A DNA stretch of 44,017 nucleotides, taken from an uncultured Eubacteriales bacterium (lineage in GTDB: Bacteria; Bacillota; Clostridia; Christensenellales; Aristaeellaceae). The DNA is taken from the NCBI GenBank assembly GCA_900550955.1, contig URUF01000016.1, positions 1 through 44,017 on the forward strand, given 5' to 3'. This document shows positions 33,381-43,400 of the stretch, one piece after another (positions within the stretch are counted from its first letter, which is position 1; each line of letters begins with the position of its first letter). Below the pieces are notes generated by a model. The model was not told the DNA's origin and did not search any database. It was given only the letters and a program-made list of their open reading frames with translations. A program made the translations under genes and the position numbers.

Positions 33381-34811
33381 TCAGATCGTATGGCCCTTGT
33401 TTTTTCCATCCGGTTGCGCCCCGGCGCGATAAGCCGAAGGGGTAATGCCCAGCACCTTGCGGAATACCTTCTTCATGTAGGAGTCGCTGGAAAAGCCGCA
33501 TAGCTGGGCAATTTTTCCGTTTGTCAAATTGGTTGTTTTCAGATATTTGCATGCGTGCTGAACGCGGATTTCCGTTAAGTAATTGGTAAAGGTTTTGCCG
33601 GTTTCCTCATGAAACAGGCTGCTAAGGTAGCTGTTGTCTATATGGAAACGGGAGGCCATGCTTTGCAAAGAAAGCGGCTGCTGGTAATCCTTTTGCAAAA
33701 TCGCCTTGATTTTGAATACAATCGCGCGGCTGGTGGTGAAGCCGTCGTTATCCGCCCCGGGCGCCAAAATGCGATGCAGCTCCAAAAGCAGGTAGTCGGC
33801 CGTTTGATACTGCGCTTTCAGCTCTTTCCATGTACGGTAGCACACGGGCTGCTCCTGCATGCGGTTCTGCGCTTTTGTGATAAGCGTGTTATAAATCACT
33901 TCGGCGCTTTTGGCCGTTAAGCGATGCTCCAACAGGTATGTTGGCAGCGTTCCCAGCATTCCGCTAATGAGGGAGCTATTCTGCCCCGCGCGCTCCAATT
34001 CCCGAAGAAAGAATTTGATGGATTGCTCCTCGGTTTCGGTGGGCCACAGGTAGATTCCCGGTCTAAACCATGCGGTTTCGTATGCTAAAACGGCCTCCTC
34101 CGCCGCCTGCGCAAGCTCCCCTATATTCTTAAACGGCTTGCAAACGCCGGCGTTACCGTTGAACGAAAAATGGCTTTTGAGAAATTCTTCATAATCCGCC
34201 GGCATATCATTGCAATGCACCAAAGCGATTACAATCTCCTCATCATAGCGCAGCATGGCGATTTCCACATCGTTGCGGTGCTTGATGGCGCAGCTGCTAT
34301 GAAACGCCGCCACCCAGTAATACCGGCGGCTTCCCGAAAGCGCCAGGCGGCTAAGCAAAGCCGAATCCGATATTTTATCGATATTCAGCTTCAAAAATTG
34401 GAACATCAACCCGGCGTCCCTGCGGCCGTTAACCGTGTTTAAATCCAGGTGCTGTTTGGCCTTAAGCACCGCGCTTTGCAGCATGGAGGAGGAAACCGGC
34501 TTGAGCAGGTAATCGATTACGCCATAGCGCAAAGCCTCCTGCGCATAGGAAAAGTCGCTAAAGCCGCTAATTACGATGGAAGGAATATTGCTAATGTCCC
34601 GTATGGCGCGAAGCACCTGTAAACCCGTCATGTGCGGCATCTGTATATCCAAAACCAGCAGATCGGGATTTTTGGAAACAAGCTCGTCCAGCAGCGTTTT
34701 TCCATCCGTACATTCGCCAACGATTTCAAACCCCAGCGAACCCCAGCTGATTTTTTTCCGCAAGCCCGCCAATATCAACGGTTCGTCATCCGCAATAAGA
34801 ACTTTATACAT
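33381..34811 (-). CDS. YesN-like response regulator (REC + AraC HTH)
   Basis: A 476-aa transcription factor. Receiver domain (1-120) with IADDE and phospho-acceptor D55 in LVLDIQMPHMTG. The central region (about 130-350) is poorly conserved. The C-terminal AraC-type double helix-turn-helix spans about 375-465: LQSMASRFHIDNSYLSSLFHEETGKTFTNYLTEIRV and NGKIAQLCGFSSDSYMKKVFRKVLGITPSAYR. The start at 34811 has a GAGGGG site and begins at the receiver fold. It is encoded 14 nt after the YesM-like kinase, its likely phosphodonor, and probably activates both the hydrolase arm and the divergent ABC transporter genes. Confidence 0.92.
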   Translation of the reverse strand: MYKVLIADDEPLILAGLRKKISWGSLGFEIVGECTDGKTLLDELVSKNPDLLVLDIQMPHMTGLQVLRAIRDISNIPSIVISGFSDFSYAQEALRYGVIDYLLKPVSSSMLQSAVLKAKQHLDLNTVNGRRDAGLMFQFLKLNIDKISDSALLSRLALSGSRRYYWVAAFHSSCAIKHRNDVEIAMLRYDEEIVIALVHCNDMPADYEEFLKSHFSFNGNAGVCKPFKNIGELAQAAEEAVLAYETAWFRPGIYLWPTETEEQSIKFFLRELERAGQNSSLISGMLGTLPTYLLEHRLTAKSAEVIYNTLITKAQNRMQEQPVCYRTWKELKAQYQTADYLLLELHRILAPGADNDGFTTSRAIVFKIKAILQKDYQQPLSLQSMASRFHIDNSYLSSLFHEETGKTFTNYLTEIRVQHACKYLKTTNLTNGKIAQLCGFSSDSYMKKVFRKVLGITPSAYRAGAQPDGKNKGHTI

Positions 34812-34825
34812 TTCTTTTCCCCTCG

Positions 34826-36553
34826 TTACTCGCCGTCCAACACAGGTAAAATTGCGGTAATGGCCGTGCCTTCTCCCCATTGGCTCTGTATGCGCAGGCC
34901 AAAAGCGCCGCCGTAATACAGCCGTATCCTTCGCTGGATATTCATCAGGCCAATGCTGGTTGAGGCGGAAGTAGGCGCTTCAAGGCTGCTCTGCAATGCG
35001 CGCAGCTCTCCGGGCTCAATGCCCATGCCGTTATCCTCAATCCTTACAATCAGCCTTTTCTCCTTTTCCGTTACGCCTATGCGAAGCACGCAGGAGGACG
35101 TACGCTCTCCAAAGCCATGCTGGATGCTGTTTTCCACAATCGGCTGCAACAGAAATTTCAGCATGCTCCGCGTTTTCAGCTCATCCGGGATTTCGTATTG
35201 CACTGAAAAGCGGTTCGGAAAGCGGATTTGCTGAATGCTTAGGTAATACTGCAGCGTTTCCAGCTCGTCCTGAAGGCGCACAAGGTTTTCGCCTTTAATA
35301 GCATAGCGAAAAATAAACGCAAGCGCTGTGGACATATCCTCCACTTCCCTGCTTCCGCATAGCGCGCCGGCGCTGTTTATGCATTCCAGCGTATTATACA
35401 AAAAGTGGGGATTGATTTGGCTTTGCAGCGCCAATAGCTGCGATTGCTTATTTTCGATATCCTGCATTAGAATTTTCTCATGGTACTCCAAATTATGCGC
35501 GTTAAGCTCCTCAAGCCTGCACATCATGCGGTTAAAGGCTTCGGCTAACTGATGAAACTCCAGCGAATAATGCAGCTTGAGCGGCTGCACCTGCTTGCCA
35601 TCCGCAATGGCGTTGATATGTGAAATAAACCTGTGGAAAGCACGGCTTAGGGACAGGCCTTGCATCAGATAAACCGTGGATACGATCAATAGCATCATCA
35701 ACAGCAGCAGATAGGATGTATATTGAATCCCCTTCAGCTCGCTAAAAACCGCGCTCTTGGGCGTAATGCACAGCGCCGTCCAATGGATGCTGGGAATGTA
35801 ATGCGACACGATAATATAATCCTTGTCCTGAATTTGCTGCGGCTTCTCCTCGCCTTTGCCCAGATACGCGGCGTATGGCTGTGGAAGCTCCGAGCCTATG
35901 GCGCAGGCGCCGTTATGCGCAACCACGCGCCGCTGGCTGTCAATAATAAAAATTTCACGGCTCTCCGCGCTTTGCGCTTGAAGCCCGCCCATCAGGCGCT
36001 CGGCCAAAATCACAAACAGGCAGCTTCCGGCTTTCTGCCGGATCCCGCCGGATTGGTACACATCCTGCTTCATAGCCACAAAGGCTTTATTGCCGCTGAT
36101 TATCAAAACGGATTCGGCGCCGGCCTCTAGTTCCCTAAAAGCGGGCGCCGTATGGGCAATATTGATTTCGCTGGTACCGCTTGGGTCGCTGAAAATGCTC
36201 CCGTCCTTTCTTTTGAGCACAATGCTATATAAGCTGGGGAACATTTTTTTGTAGGCTTGCTGCAAGCTTTCGTACAGGGACACCAGCGTGAGCTTTTCGT
36301 ATTCGCTATCGGTTGATAAAAAACGGTTAACAGTGGTATTTACGCAAAAGGAATCTTGCGCTTGTTTCAGCGAGGCATACTGTGTGGCAATGCTATCCGC
36401 CAGCTGGTACGTAACGTCCGAGTTGATTTTGAGCAGCTTGGCGGAATATTGTTGTTCAAAATATTTGCACATAATCCGGCCAAAGGCCGTCATCGTCAAA
36501 ATCAGCATCAGCAGCACCATTACCATTTGAAAACGTAGAGATCGCTTATTCAT
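34826..36553 (-). CDS. YesM-like sensor histidine kinase
   Basis: A 575-aa membrane kinase of the LytS/YesM group. Membrane helices at about 7-29 and 279-299 flank a ~250-residue extracytoplasmic sensor (dCache-like by layout). HAMP-like segment (about 300-355), then the His_kinase domain with H383 in SQINPHFLYNTLE, and the ATPase domain with QPIVENSIQHGFGE (N box) and RIEDNGMGIEPGE (G box). It senses an extracellular ligand, by context a carbohydrate or its binding protein, and phosphorylates the YesN-like regulator. GAGAGGGG precedes the ATG. The promoter lies at 36583-36611. First gene of the leftward operon. Confidence 0.92.
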   Translation of the reverse strand: MNKRSLRFQMVMVLLMLILTMTAFGRIMCKYFEQQYSAKLLKINSDVTYQLADSIATQYASLKQAQDSFCVNTTVNRFLSTDSEYEKLTLVSLYESLQQAYKKMFPSLYSIVLKRKDGSIFSDPSGTSEINIAHTAPAFRELEAGAESVLIISGNKAFVAMKQDVYQSGGIRQKAGSCLFVILAERLMGGLQAQSAESREIFIIDSQRRVVAHNGACAIGSELPQPYAAYLGKGEEKPQQIQDKDYIIVSHYIPSIHWTALCITPKSAVFSELKGIQYTSYLLLLMMLLIVSTVYLMQGLSLSRAFHRFISHINAIADGKQVQPLKLHYSLEFHQLAEAFNRMMCRLEELNAHNLEYHEKILMQDIENKQSQLLALQSQINPHFLYNTLECINSAGALCGSREVEDMSTALAFIFRYAIKGENLVRLQDELETLQYYLSIQQIRFPNRFSVQYEIPDELKTRSMLKFLLQPIVENSIQHGFGERTSSCVLRIGVTEKEKRLIVRIEDNGMGIEPGELRALQSSLEAPTSASTSIGLMNIQRRIRLYYGGAFGLRIQSQWGEGTAITAILPVLDGE

Positions 36554-36582
36554 ATTTATGCAGCCCCTCTCTATTAGCTTGT

Positions 36583-36611
36583 AGTATGCATGTTTTTTTA
36601 TTTTCCGTCAA
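36583..36611 (-). promoter_or_regulatory. Promoter of the yesM-yesN-hydrolase operon
   Basis: On the minus strand, TTGACG (36611-36606), a 17-nt spacer and CATACT (36588-36583), about 30 nt before the kinase start. Confidence 0.6.
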
Positions 36612-36680
36612 CCGTTTTGGGAAGCCTACGCGCAACATCCAAAAAATGCACCCCCACTTCGCCAAAAATTGTACCTTTTT

Positions 36681-36709
36681 TTGCGGAAAGAGTTCTTGTA
36701 TGATACAAA
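36681..36709 (+). promoter_or_regulatory. Promoter of the sugar ABC transporter with overlapping palindrome
   Basis: TTGCGG (36681-36686), a 17-nt spacer and TACAAA (36704-36709). A perfect palindrome TTGTATGATACAA (36696-36708) lies across the spacer and -10 box, inside a wider TTCTTGT...ACAAGAA inverted repeat (36693-36715). This is a candidate binding site for a regulator; a YesN site is normally expected upstream of -35, so a repressor is also possible. Confidence 0.5.
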
Positions 36710-36779
36710 CAAGAATACAGATACCGCTTTTAAAGTGAAAAGCTCCGGGAACCCAAAAAATCCTGAGGAGGAAACCGTT

Positions 36780-37730
36780 ATGGGTTTAAGGCACAACACT
36801 CCGGCAACCATCCATATCAACCGCAAATCGCTTGCAAAGCAGATCTATGCGTTTCGTTACCTGTATCTTTTGCTCAGCTTTACGCTTATTTACTTCATCA
36901 TTTTTAAGTACGCTCCCATGTATGGCGTGCAACTGGCTTTTAAAAAGTTTACCTACCGCAGGGGCATTACGGGAAGCGAGTGGATTGGCTGGACAAACTT
37001 CCAATCCCTTTTCAACAACAAGCAGTTTACGCGCACCATTGGCAATACCATCGCGATAAGCATGGGACGGCTGCTTTTTACCTTTTTTGTTCCAATCGCC
37101 GTGGCCATTTTGCTCAATGAGATTCGCTGCTCCGCCTTTAAACGTGTTGTGCAAACATGTATGTATCTGCCGCATTTTCTAAGCTGGGTCGTCATCTCGG
37201 GTATCGCTTACAGCCTGCTTTCCGTCAACGGCGGCTTCATCAATAAGCTCATCCTGGCCAGCGGGGGGCAAACCGTTAATTTCCTTTTGGAGCCAAAGTG
37301 CTTTCGGCCGATTTTGTATATATCAAGCGTGTGGAAGGAAGTAGGCTGGGAGTCCATTATATATCTGGCGGCTCTTGCGGGCGTCAATCCCGAGCTTTAT
37401 GAAGCCGCTACCGTGGACGGGGCGGGCCGCTTTAAACAAATGATTCACGTAACGTGGCCCGGAATTCGCAGCACGGTTGTGATCATGTTGATTTTGACGG
37501 TGAGCCGGATTATGAGCGCGGGATTTGACCAGATATATAACCTGTATTCTTCCCCCGTGTTTTCCGTGGCGGATATCATTGATACGTATACCTATCGTGA
37601 ATTGTTCCTGAAAAGCAAATTTGGCGAGGCCACGGCGGCCGGATTGTTCCAAGCGGCAATCAATGTGGTAATCGTAGTAGCGACAAACCAGCTTGCCAAG
37701 GCGATTAACGACGGAGAGGGGCTGTATTGA
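36780..37730 (+). CDS. Sugar ABC transporter permease (LplB/YteP-like)
   Basis: A 316-aa permease of the polygalacturonan/oligosaccharide importer subfamily. Five to six membrane helices start near residue 26 (FRYLYLLLSFTLIYFIIFKYAPMYGVQLAFK, a family N-terminal signature). The ATPase-coupling EAA loop is EAATVDGAGRFKQMIHVTWPGI. The start at 36780 has TGAGGAGG 8 nt upstream; in-frame codons upstream lie in the promoter region. The first gene of the rightward operon, divergent from yesM. No ABC ATPase is encoded in the cluster, as is usual for this group, which shares an MsmX-like ATPase encoded elsewhere. Confidence 0.92.
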   Translation: MGLRHNTPATIHINRKSLAKQIYAFRYLYLLLSFTLIYFIIFKYAPMYGVQLAFKKFTYRRGITGSEWIGWTNFQSLFNNKQFTRTIGNTIAISMGRLLFTFFVPIAVAILLNEIRCSAFKRVVQTCMYLPHFLSWVVISGIAYSLLSVNGGFINKLILASGGQTVNFLLEPKCFRPILYISSVWKEVGWESIIYLAALAGVNPELYEAATVDGAGRFKQMIHVTWPGIRSTVVIMLILTVSRIMSAGFDQIYNLYSSPVFSVADIIDTYTYRELFLKSKFGEATAAGLFQAAINVVIVVATNQLAKAINDGEGLY

Positions 37731-37731
37731 T

Positions 37732-38619
37732 ATGCAAATGGCAGGGAAAAGGAAAAAGCTTTCCGCATTTTCCGTTTTCAACTATACGTTTTTTGGCCTT
37801 GTGGCGCTATTGATGGTGTTTCCGCTATGGAATGTAATCGTTATTTCCCTAACGGATTACCGGGAATATGTTGCAAACCCGCTCATGCTTTTCCCGGGAG
37901 AAATTACGCTTGAAGCTTATGAGTACATCTTTGCCAACGCCGATTTGCTCACCTCGCTCAAAATTACGGTTATCGTTACGTTGGCGGGCACGCTTGGCAG
38001 CATGTTCTTCAGCGTTGCGGGCGCATATGCGCTTAGCAAGAAAAAAATGCCCGGCCGCAATGTATTCCTAACGCTTATCCTGTTTACGATGTTTTTCAAC
38101 GGGGGCATCGTGCCCAACTTTTTGTTGGTAAAGGATCTTGGCATTTATGACACCATAGGCGCTATGATTTTTCCTACGCTGATTAACACCTGGTATTTGA
38201 TCATCATGAAGAATCACTTTACCGGCTTGCCGGAGGCGCTGGAGGAATCCGCGCGGATTGACGGCGCTAATGATATCGTTATCCTGCTGCGGATTATCCT
38301 GCCTATTTCCATGCCGATCATAGCCACCTTCACGCTGTTTTATGGCGTGGACCGTTGGAACGAGTGGTGGAACGCCATGATGTATATCAATGATACGCGC
38401 AAATACCCATTGCAGCTTTTGCTTCGTAACCTGATCGTTAAAAATTTCTCCTCAGCCTCCATGGCTACCGCCTATGCGCAGGATAGCGCGGAGTTTGTGG
38501 CTAAGGAAAACATCAAAATGGCCACCGCCGTAGTTGCGATACTGCCAATTACCGTGGTGTACCCCTTTTTGCAAAAATATTTCGCAAAGGGCGTTATGGT
38601 GGGCGCCATTAAGAGCTGA
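37732..38619 (+). CDS. Sugar ABC transporter permease (YtcP-like)
   Basis: A 295-aa partner permease. N-terminal helix after FNYTFFGLVALLMVFPLWNV, then GAYALSKKKMPGRNVFLTLILFTMFFNGGIVPNFL, a hallmark of YtcP. The EAA loop is EALEESARIDGANDIVILLRIILP. The ATG lies one base after the preceding stop (TGATATG), with GGAGAGGGG about 10 nt upstream, so the two permeases are coupled. A TACCGC-CAGT-GCGGTA hairpin (38626-38641) follows the stop and may mark RNA processing before the binding-protein gene. Confidence 0.92.
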   Translation: MQMAGKRKKLSAFSVFNYTFFGLVALLMVFPLWNVIVISLTDYREYVANPLMLFPGEITLEAYEYIFANADLLTSLKITVIVTLAGTLGSMFFSVAGAYALSKKKMPGRNVFLTLILFTMFFNGGIVPNFLLVKDLGIYDTIGAMIFPTLINTWYLIIMKNHFTGLPEALEESARIDGANDIVILLRIILPISMPIIATFTLFYGVDRWNEWWNAMMYINDTRKYPLQLLLRNLIVKNFSSASMATAYAQDSAEFVAKENIKMATAVVAILPITVVYPFLQKYFAKGVMVGAIKS

Positions 38620-38693
38620 TTTTATACCGCCAGTGCGGTAAAAATTCCGTGTGCTGCGGAGAAACAGCACAAATGAGAAAAGGAGGTATCCCC

Positions 38694-40316
38694 ATGAAAC
38701 GCATCCTAAGTTTGGCCTTAGCCCTGGTGATGGTTTTGCTAGTGATGAACGTTCCGGTTGCCGGTGCCGAACCAGAAGGCTTGTCCGAATTTGCAGGCTT
38801 GGAGCCGATCGATGTAACAATCTCCTTCTGGCAGTATGTTGACCCTAATGGAGAATATGAGGGTGAAAAATTTGCGCAGAAGGTTCGCGAGGAGTTTGGT
38901 ATCAATTTGGTCAGCGTACCCGTTACATGGGCCGACTCTATTGAGAAGATCAGTACTTTCGCCGCTTCGGATAGCCTGCCTGACGTATTTGTCCACCTGG
39001 GCTGGGATAACAAGTATGAGTTTAAGGAATTCGTCGATCAGGAAATGGTCCGCGATATCCCCGAGGAGTTGTATAGCAAATACGAAAACGTCAACCGCGT
39101 TATGACGACCTATGCTTATGAAGCCATGCCGGACGGCAAAATGTATCACTTGCCGCGCGAGGACCGCGCTTGGGAAGGCGTCAATGGCAATCCCATTGCG
39201 CTGTTCTATCGCCTGGATTATGCGGAAAAATTGGGGTATACCGAGGAGCAGCTCCAGACCCCCATGAGCATTGATGAGCTGACCGCCTTCCTTGAGAAGA
39301 TGACATTTGAGGATCCTGACGGCAATGGCGTTAATGATACCTACGGCTTGGGCAACGCCCTGGATACAGGCACAGGCCTGGGATATCTAAGCCAACTGAT
39401 TTACCCCATGTTTGGCTACCGCCCCTGGATGTACAGCGAAGGGAACGGCTGGGAATACGGCTATATAAGCGAAGCGGCCAAAGAATGCACCAAGTGGCTG
39501 CACGACTTGTACCAGCGTGGAATTCTGGATCCTGAGTTTGCCATCCTCAAGGATAGCCAAATGGAAGAAAAGCTCGCCACCGGCGCCATTGGCGTGATGC
39601 CCTACAATATGAACACCACCAACGCTTATACGTTCCGCAAATCCTATTGGGAAAAGATTAACCCCGACCTGGATATTGCTGAATACGTGAGCGGCCTGCC
39701 TGAGCCTACCATGGCGGACGGCTCCCGCAACAGCCGCCCCAAGGCCTATTGGAGCAGTACGTTGATTTCCTATAAGGTAGATGATGAGAAGCTGGACCGT
39801 ATCCTGGCCTTCTTTGACTGGATGTATAGCGTGGACGGCTATGTGTACGCCACCTGGGGAGAAGAAGGCGTGGACTATGAAATGAAGGACGGGCAGTTCG
39901 TTTCCTTGCTCAAGGACAGCAACGGGGAACCCAAAACGTTCTATTCCAATACTTCGCTAATGCTTATGAGCAGCATTGCCGGCTGGCATCTGGACAAGGT
40001 GCCCGGGGTTGTGGATAGCACGCTGTCCGACTGGGATAACAAGGTGGACGCCATTTTGCGCCAGGAATACTGGCCCTACAACTATCCTGTGAATTTTGTC
40101 ACCTACCTGTTCAGCGACAACCTTATGTCTTTTGATATAGAAACCTATGTGGAAAACCAGCTGGTGCTGATTATCATGCAGTCCGCCGATTTTGAAGCCG
40201 ATTGGGCGGCTTTTGTGCAGGATTTGTACGACAATTATAACTTGGCCGCCGTCACTGAAGAAGTAAACGCAGCCGCCCTTGAAAAAGGAATCGTTTGGGA
40301 GCCGTACAAGAAGTAA
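38694..40316 (+). CDS. Extracellular sugar-binding protein (LipO/YtcQ-like)
   Basis: A 540-aa family-1-type solute-binding protein that delivers an oligosaccharide to the two permeases upstream. Signal peptide MKRILSLALALVMVLLVMNV...AGA (about 1-25), cut probably after AGA. Unlike typical Gram-positive relatives it has no lipobox cysteine, so it should be released or held some other way. The mature part begins IDVTISFWQYVDPNGEYEGEK and contains FAASDSLPDVFVHLGWDN and DPDGNGVNDTYGLGNAL, a calcium-loop-like motif frequent in this subfamily. AAGGAGG lies 7 nt before the ATG. Strong terminator at 40332-40366. Confidence 0.92.
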   Translation: MKRILSLALALVMVLLVMNVPVAGAEPEGLSEFAGLEPIDVTISFWQYVDPNGEYEGEKFAQKVREEFGINLVSVPVTWADSIEKISTFAASDSLPDVFVHLGWDNKYEFKEFVDQEMVRDIPEELYSKYENVNRVMTTYAYEAMPDGKMYHLPREDRAWEGVNGNPIALFYRLDYAEKLGYTEEQLQTPMSIDELTAFLEKMTFEDPDGNGVNDTYGLGNALDTGTGLGYLSQLIYPMFGYRPWMYSEGNGWEYGYISEAAKECTKWLHDLYQRGILDPEFAILKDSQMEEKLATGAIGVMPYNMNTTNAYTFRKSYWEKINPDLDIAEYVSGLPEPTMADGSRNSRPKAYWSSTLISYKVDDEKLDRILAFFDWMYSVDGYVYATWGEEGVDYEMKDGQFVSLLKDSNGEPKTFYSNTSLMLMSSIAGWHLDKVPGVVDSTLSDWDNKVDAILRQEYWPYNYPVNFVTYLFSDNLMSFDIETYVENQLVLIIMQSADFEADWAAFVQDLYDNYNLAAVTEEVNAAALEKGIVWEPYKK

Positions 40317-40331
40317 AGCTACGCTTTCCGG

Positions 40332-40366
40332 GGAGGAGGGGGACGCTTTTCCCCTCCTCCGTTTTT
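40332..40366 (+). terminator. Rho-independent terminator of the ABC transporter operon
   Basis: Perfect 10-bp stem GGAGGAGGGG (40332-40341) with CCCCTCCTCC (40351-40360), then GTTTTT. It starts 16 nt past the binding-protein stop. Confidence 0.9.
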
Positions 40367-40394
40367 AAAGGACCTTCCGATTTGGAGGCCGGAA

Positions 40395-40422
40395 TTGCCT
40401 ACGTTTTCGCAACCGCTACAAT
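40395..40422 (+). promoter_or_regulatory. Possible promoter of the DUF5107-TPR gene
   Basis: TTGCCT (40395-40400), a 16-nt spacer and TACAAT (40417-40422). A second -10-like TATAAC follows at about 40428. Since a strong terminator lies just upstream, a separate promoter is expected here. Confidence 0.45.
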
Positions 40423-40454
40423 ATTCATATAACGTATAAGGAAGTGAAGGTATC

Positions 40455-43400
40455 GTGCAGCCAGTAACCGTTCGGGTCGAAACAATGGCGATTCCGACTT
40501 ATCCCATCATGGCAAGCGAAAAGCTGCCCATGTTCAACGAAAACCGTATGCATCAGGGCACCAAGGGCAATCCTTATCCGGTTAAACCTGTGCTGTCCGT
40601 GATGCGGGAGAATTGCCAGCCGCGCAATTATGAAGTGGTAAGAATGGAAAACGATTTCATCCGTCTTATTCTCATTCCGGAATTGGGCGGCCGTATATTT
40701 GAAGCATACGATAAGGTAAATCAGTATGACTTTCTGTACCGCCAACACTGTATTAAGCCCGCGTTGATTGGCGCATACGGATTATGGATTAGCGGCGGCC
40801 TGGAGTTCAACTGGCCTTTTCACCATCGCCCGTCCACTTTTATGCCCGTCAATTTTTCCACCGAAACGCAGGCCGATGGCACGGCTATTACATGGCTTTC
40901 CGAGTGCGACCCCACAGACCGTACCCGCTGCACGATTGGCATTGTGCTCAGGCCCGACGCCGCCTATTTTGAAACCCGTATTCAGGTAACCAACCGCACG
41001 CCGCTTCGCCATAGCTTTTTGATGTGGCAGAACGCCGCCGTACCCGTAAACGACGATTATCAATTCATTTTCCCACCGGATGTGAACTATGCAAACAACC
41101 ATTATTCGCTAACAAAGCCATCCGTAAATTACCCAATCGCACACGGCTCCTATGCCAGCGCGTTTTATGACGAGCCTACCGACATAAGCTGGTACAAGAA
41201 CTGTTTTCATGCCACCTCGCATTTTGCCGCGCCAAGCAAGTATGACTTTTTTGGCGGCTACGATCATGGCAGGAAGGCCGGCGTCATCCATGTGGCCAAT
41301 CATCATATTTCTCCGGGAAAAAAGATGTTTACCTGGGGCTGCGGTAAGCTGGCGGGCCATTGGGAAAAGGCGCTGACAGATACAGACGGCCGCTATTGTG
41401 AGCTGATGGCGGGCTCTTACAGCAACAACCAGCCGGATTTTACCTGGCTAAACCCCTATGAGGCCAAAGCGTTTTCCCAGTTCTGGTATCCTATCGGCGC
41501 CATTGGGAAAGTGAGCTTTGCAACGTTGGACGCCGCGGTGCGCGTCGCCCTGGAGGAAGGCGAGCTGATTGTGCAAACCACAAAAGCGCAAAAGAACCTG
41601 CGCGTGGTGCTGAAAGTAAAGGATCAGGCCGTATTTGACGGCAGGTGCGACACCCAGCCTTGCAAGCCCATAGCCCTGCATTTTGCCCCCGCAGCGGGGC
41701 TGTACAGCGTCGCCCTGTATGCCCAGTGCGGCGGCGAGCTGCTGCATTACACGCAGGAGGTCCTGGATGAAATGCATTATCCAGAGCCTTTAACGTTGGA
41801 TCCCCATCCGGACAACTTAAAAACGGTTCAGGAGTTGTACCTGCAGGGCGTCCATAAGGACCAGTACCGCAACCCGCAGATTGAGCCCGATGTCTATTAC
41901 GAAGAAGCGCTGCGGCGCGACCCCAACCACATCCCCTCGCTGATTGCCTTGGGTGAATATAAATACCGGCACGGTTACTTTGCCGAAGCAAAAAAGCTGC
42001 TTGAGAAGGCCATTGCGAACGAGCACCTATACAATCAGCGGTATCAGGATGGCGAAGCGGAATACCTGCTGGGCCTTGTGCTGGATGCGATGGGCGAAAC
42101 GGACCGGGCCTACGGTATGTTCTATTCCGCCGCGTGGAGCGGTTATACGGTAAGCAAGGCTATGAGCAAGCTTGCCGCTATCGATGGCCGCCGCAAGGAT
42201 TACAATAGCATGCTGGCGCATGCCGTTACGGCATTGGAGGCTTCCGCACGGCATCCCATAGCGTCCGCCTATGCGGCATTGGCCCAGTGGAAGCTGGGCA
42301 ACCTTCAAGACGCGATGCGTTTCATTGATAAAGCCATTCGCTACGACCCGCTGAACGACTTGGCCGTTTACGTAAAGCTGCTGCTGCAAAACAAAGAGGT
42401 TGGCGAGTTGGAAGCCGCATCCCGCAGCGATTTTGGCCAAACCGCGCTGGATATCGCCTTTGATCTGGCGGATGGCGGCTTCGTGGAAGAAGCTTTCAAC
42501 TTGCTTACCTCCATAAATAACGTCACAACGCCCATGGTTGGCTATACTGCCGCCTATCTGGCCGAGCAACTGGGACGCGACGGGGCGGCGCTTCGCAAGC
42601 AAGCCGCTTTGCAGGAAGTGAAAACCGCTTATCCCTACCGGCTGGAGGAGATTCGGGTACTAAAGGCCGCCGTTGGCAATGAAAAAGACGCCGCCGCCCG
42701 GAATCTGCTGGCCTGTGCGCTGTATGATAAGGGGCATTTCGCCTGCGCCTCCCAACTGTGGCGGGAAGCGCATGCGCTGGACGCGAAAAACGCGGCCTAT
42801 GCGCGCAATCTGGCCGTTGCCTGCTTCTCACACATGAAATGCAAGGAGGAGGCGCTCAGGCTGCTGGTTGAGGCCATGGAGCTGGAGCCCCAAAACGATC
42901 AGCTCAAGCTGGAATACCTCTACGCCGCAACAAAGCTGGGCGCTCCCGGCGCGGAACGGCTGCGGGTGATCAAGGAGCATCCCCTTTTCGGAAAGCCGGT
43001 GGACGACTATGTGCTTGAGCATGCAAAGGCATACTGCGTAGCCGGCCGTTACGAGGAAGCGCGCAAGGTTATGATGGCCCACGATTTTGTGCCTGCCGAA
43101 GGCGGAGAGATTGCCATTATCGACCTGTACTTTACCATCATGTTGCACTTGGGCCGCGAAGCCATGAAAACGGGCGATTTGGAAAAGGCGCTCGCGCTTT
43201 TTGAAAGCGCGCTGGAGCTACCGGAGAACCTGCATGCAGGTCTTTGGTTTGAAACCGCGCAAACGCCGCTTTACTACTATCAGGCAGTCGTGCTTGAGAA
43301 GCTTGGCCGCGCGGAGGAAAGCAAAGCCATGTACGAGAAGTGCCTGTACCACAGGCTTCCCACAAAGCCTGATATGCCTTTCTATTATGCCAGCGCAATG

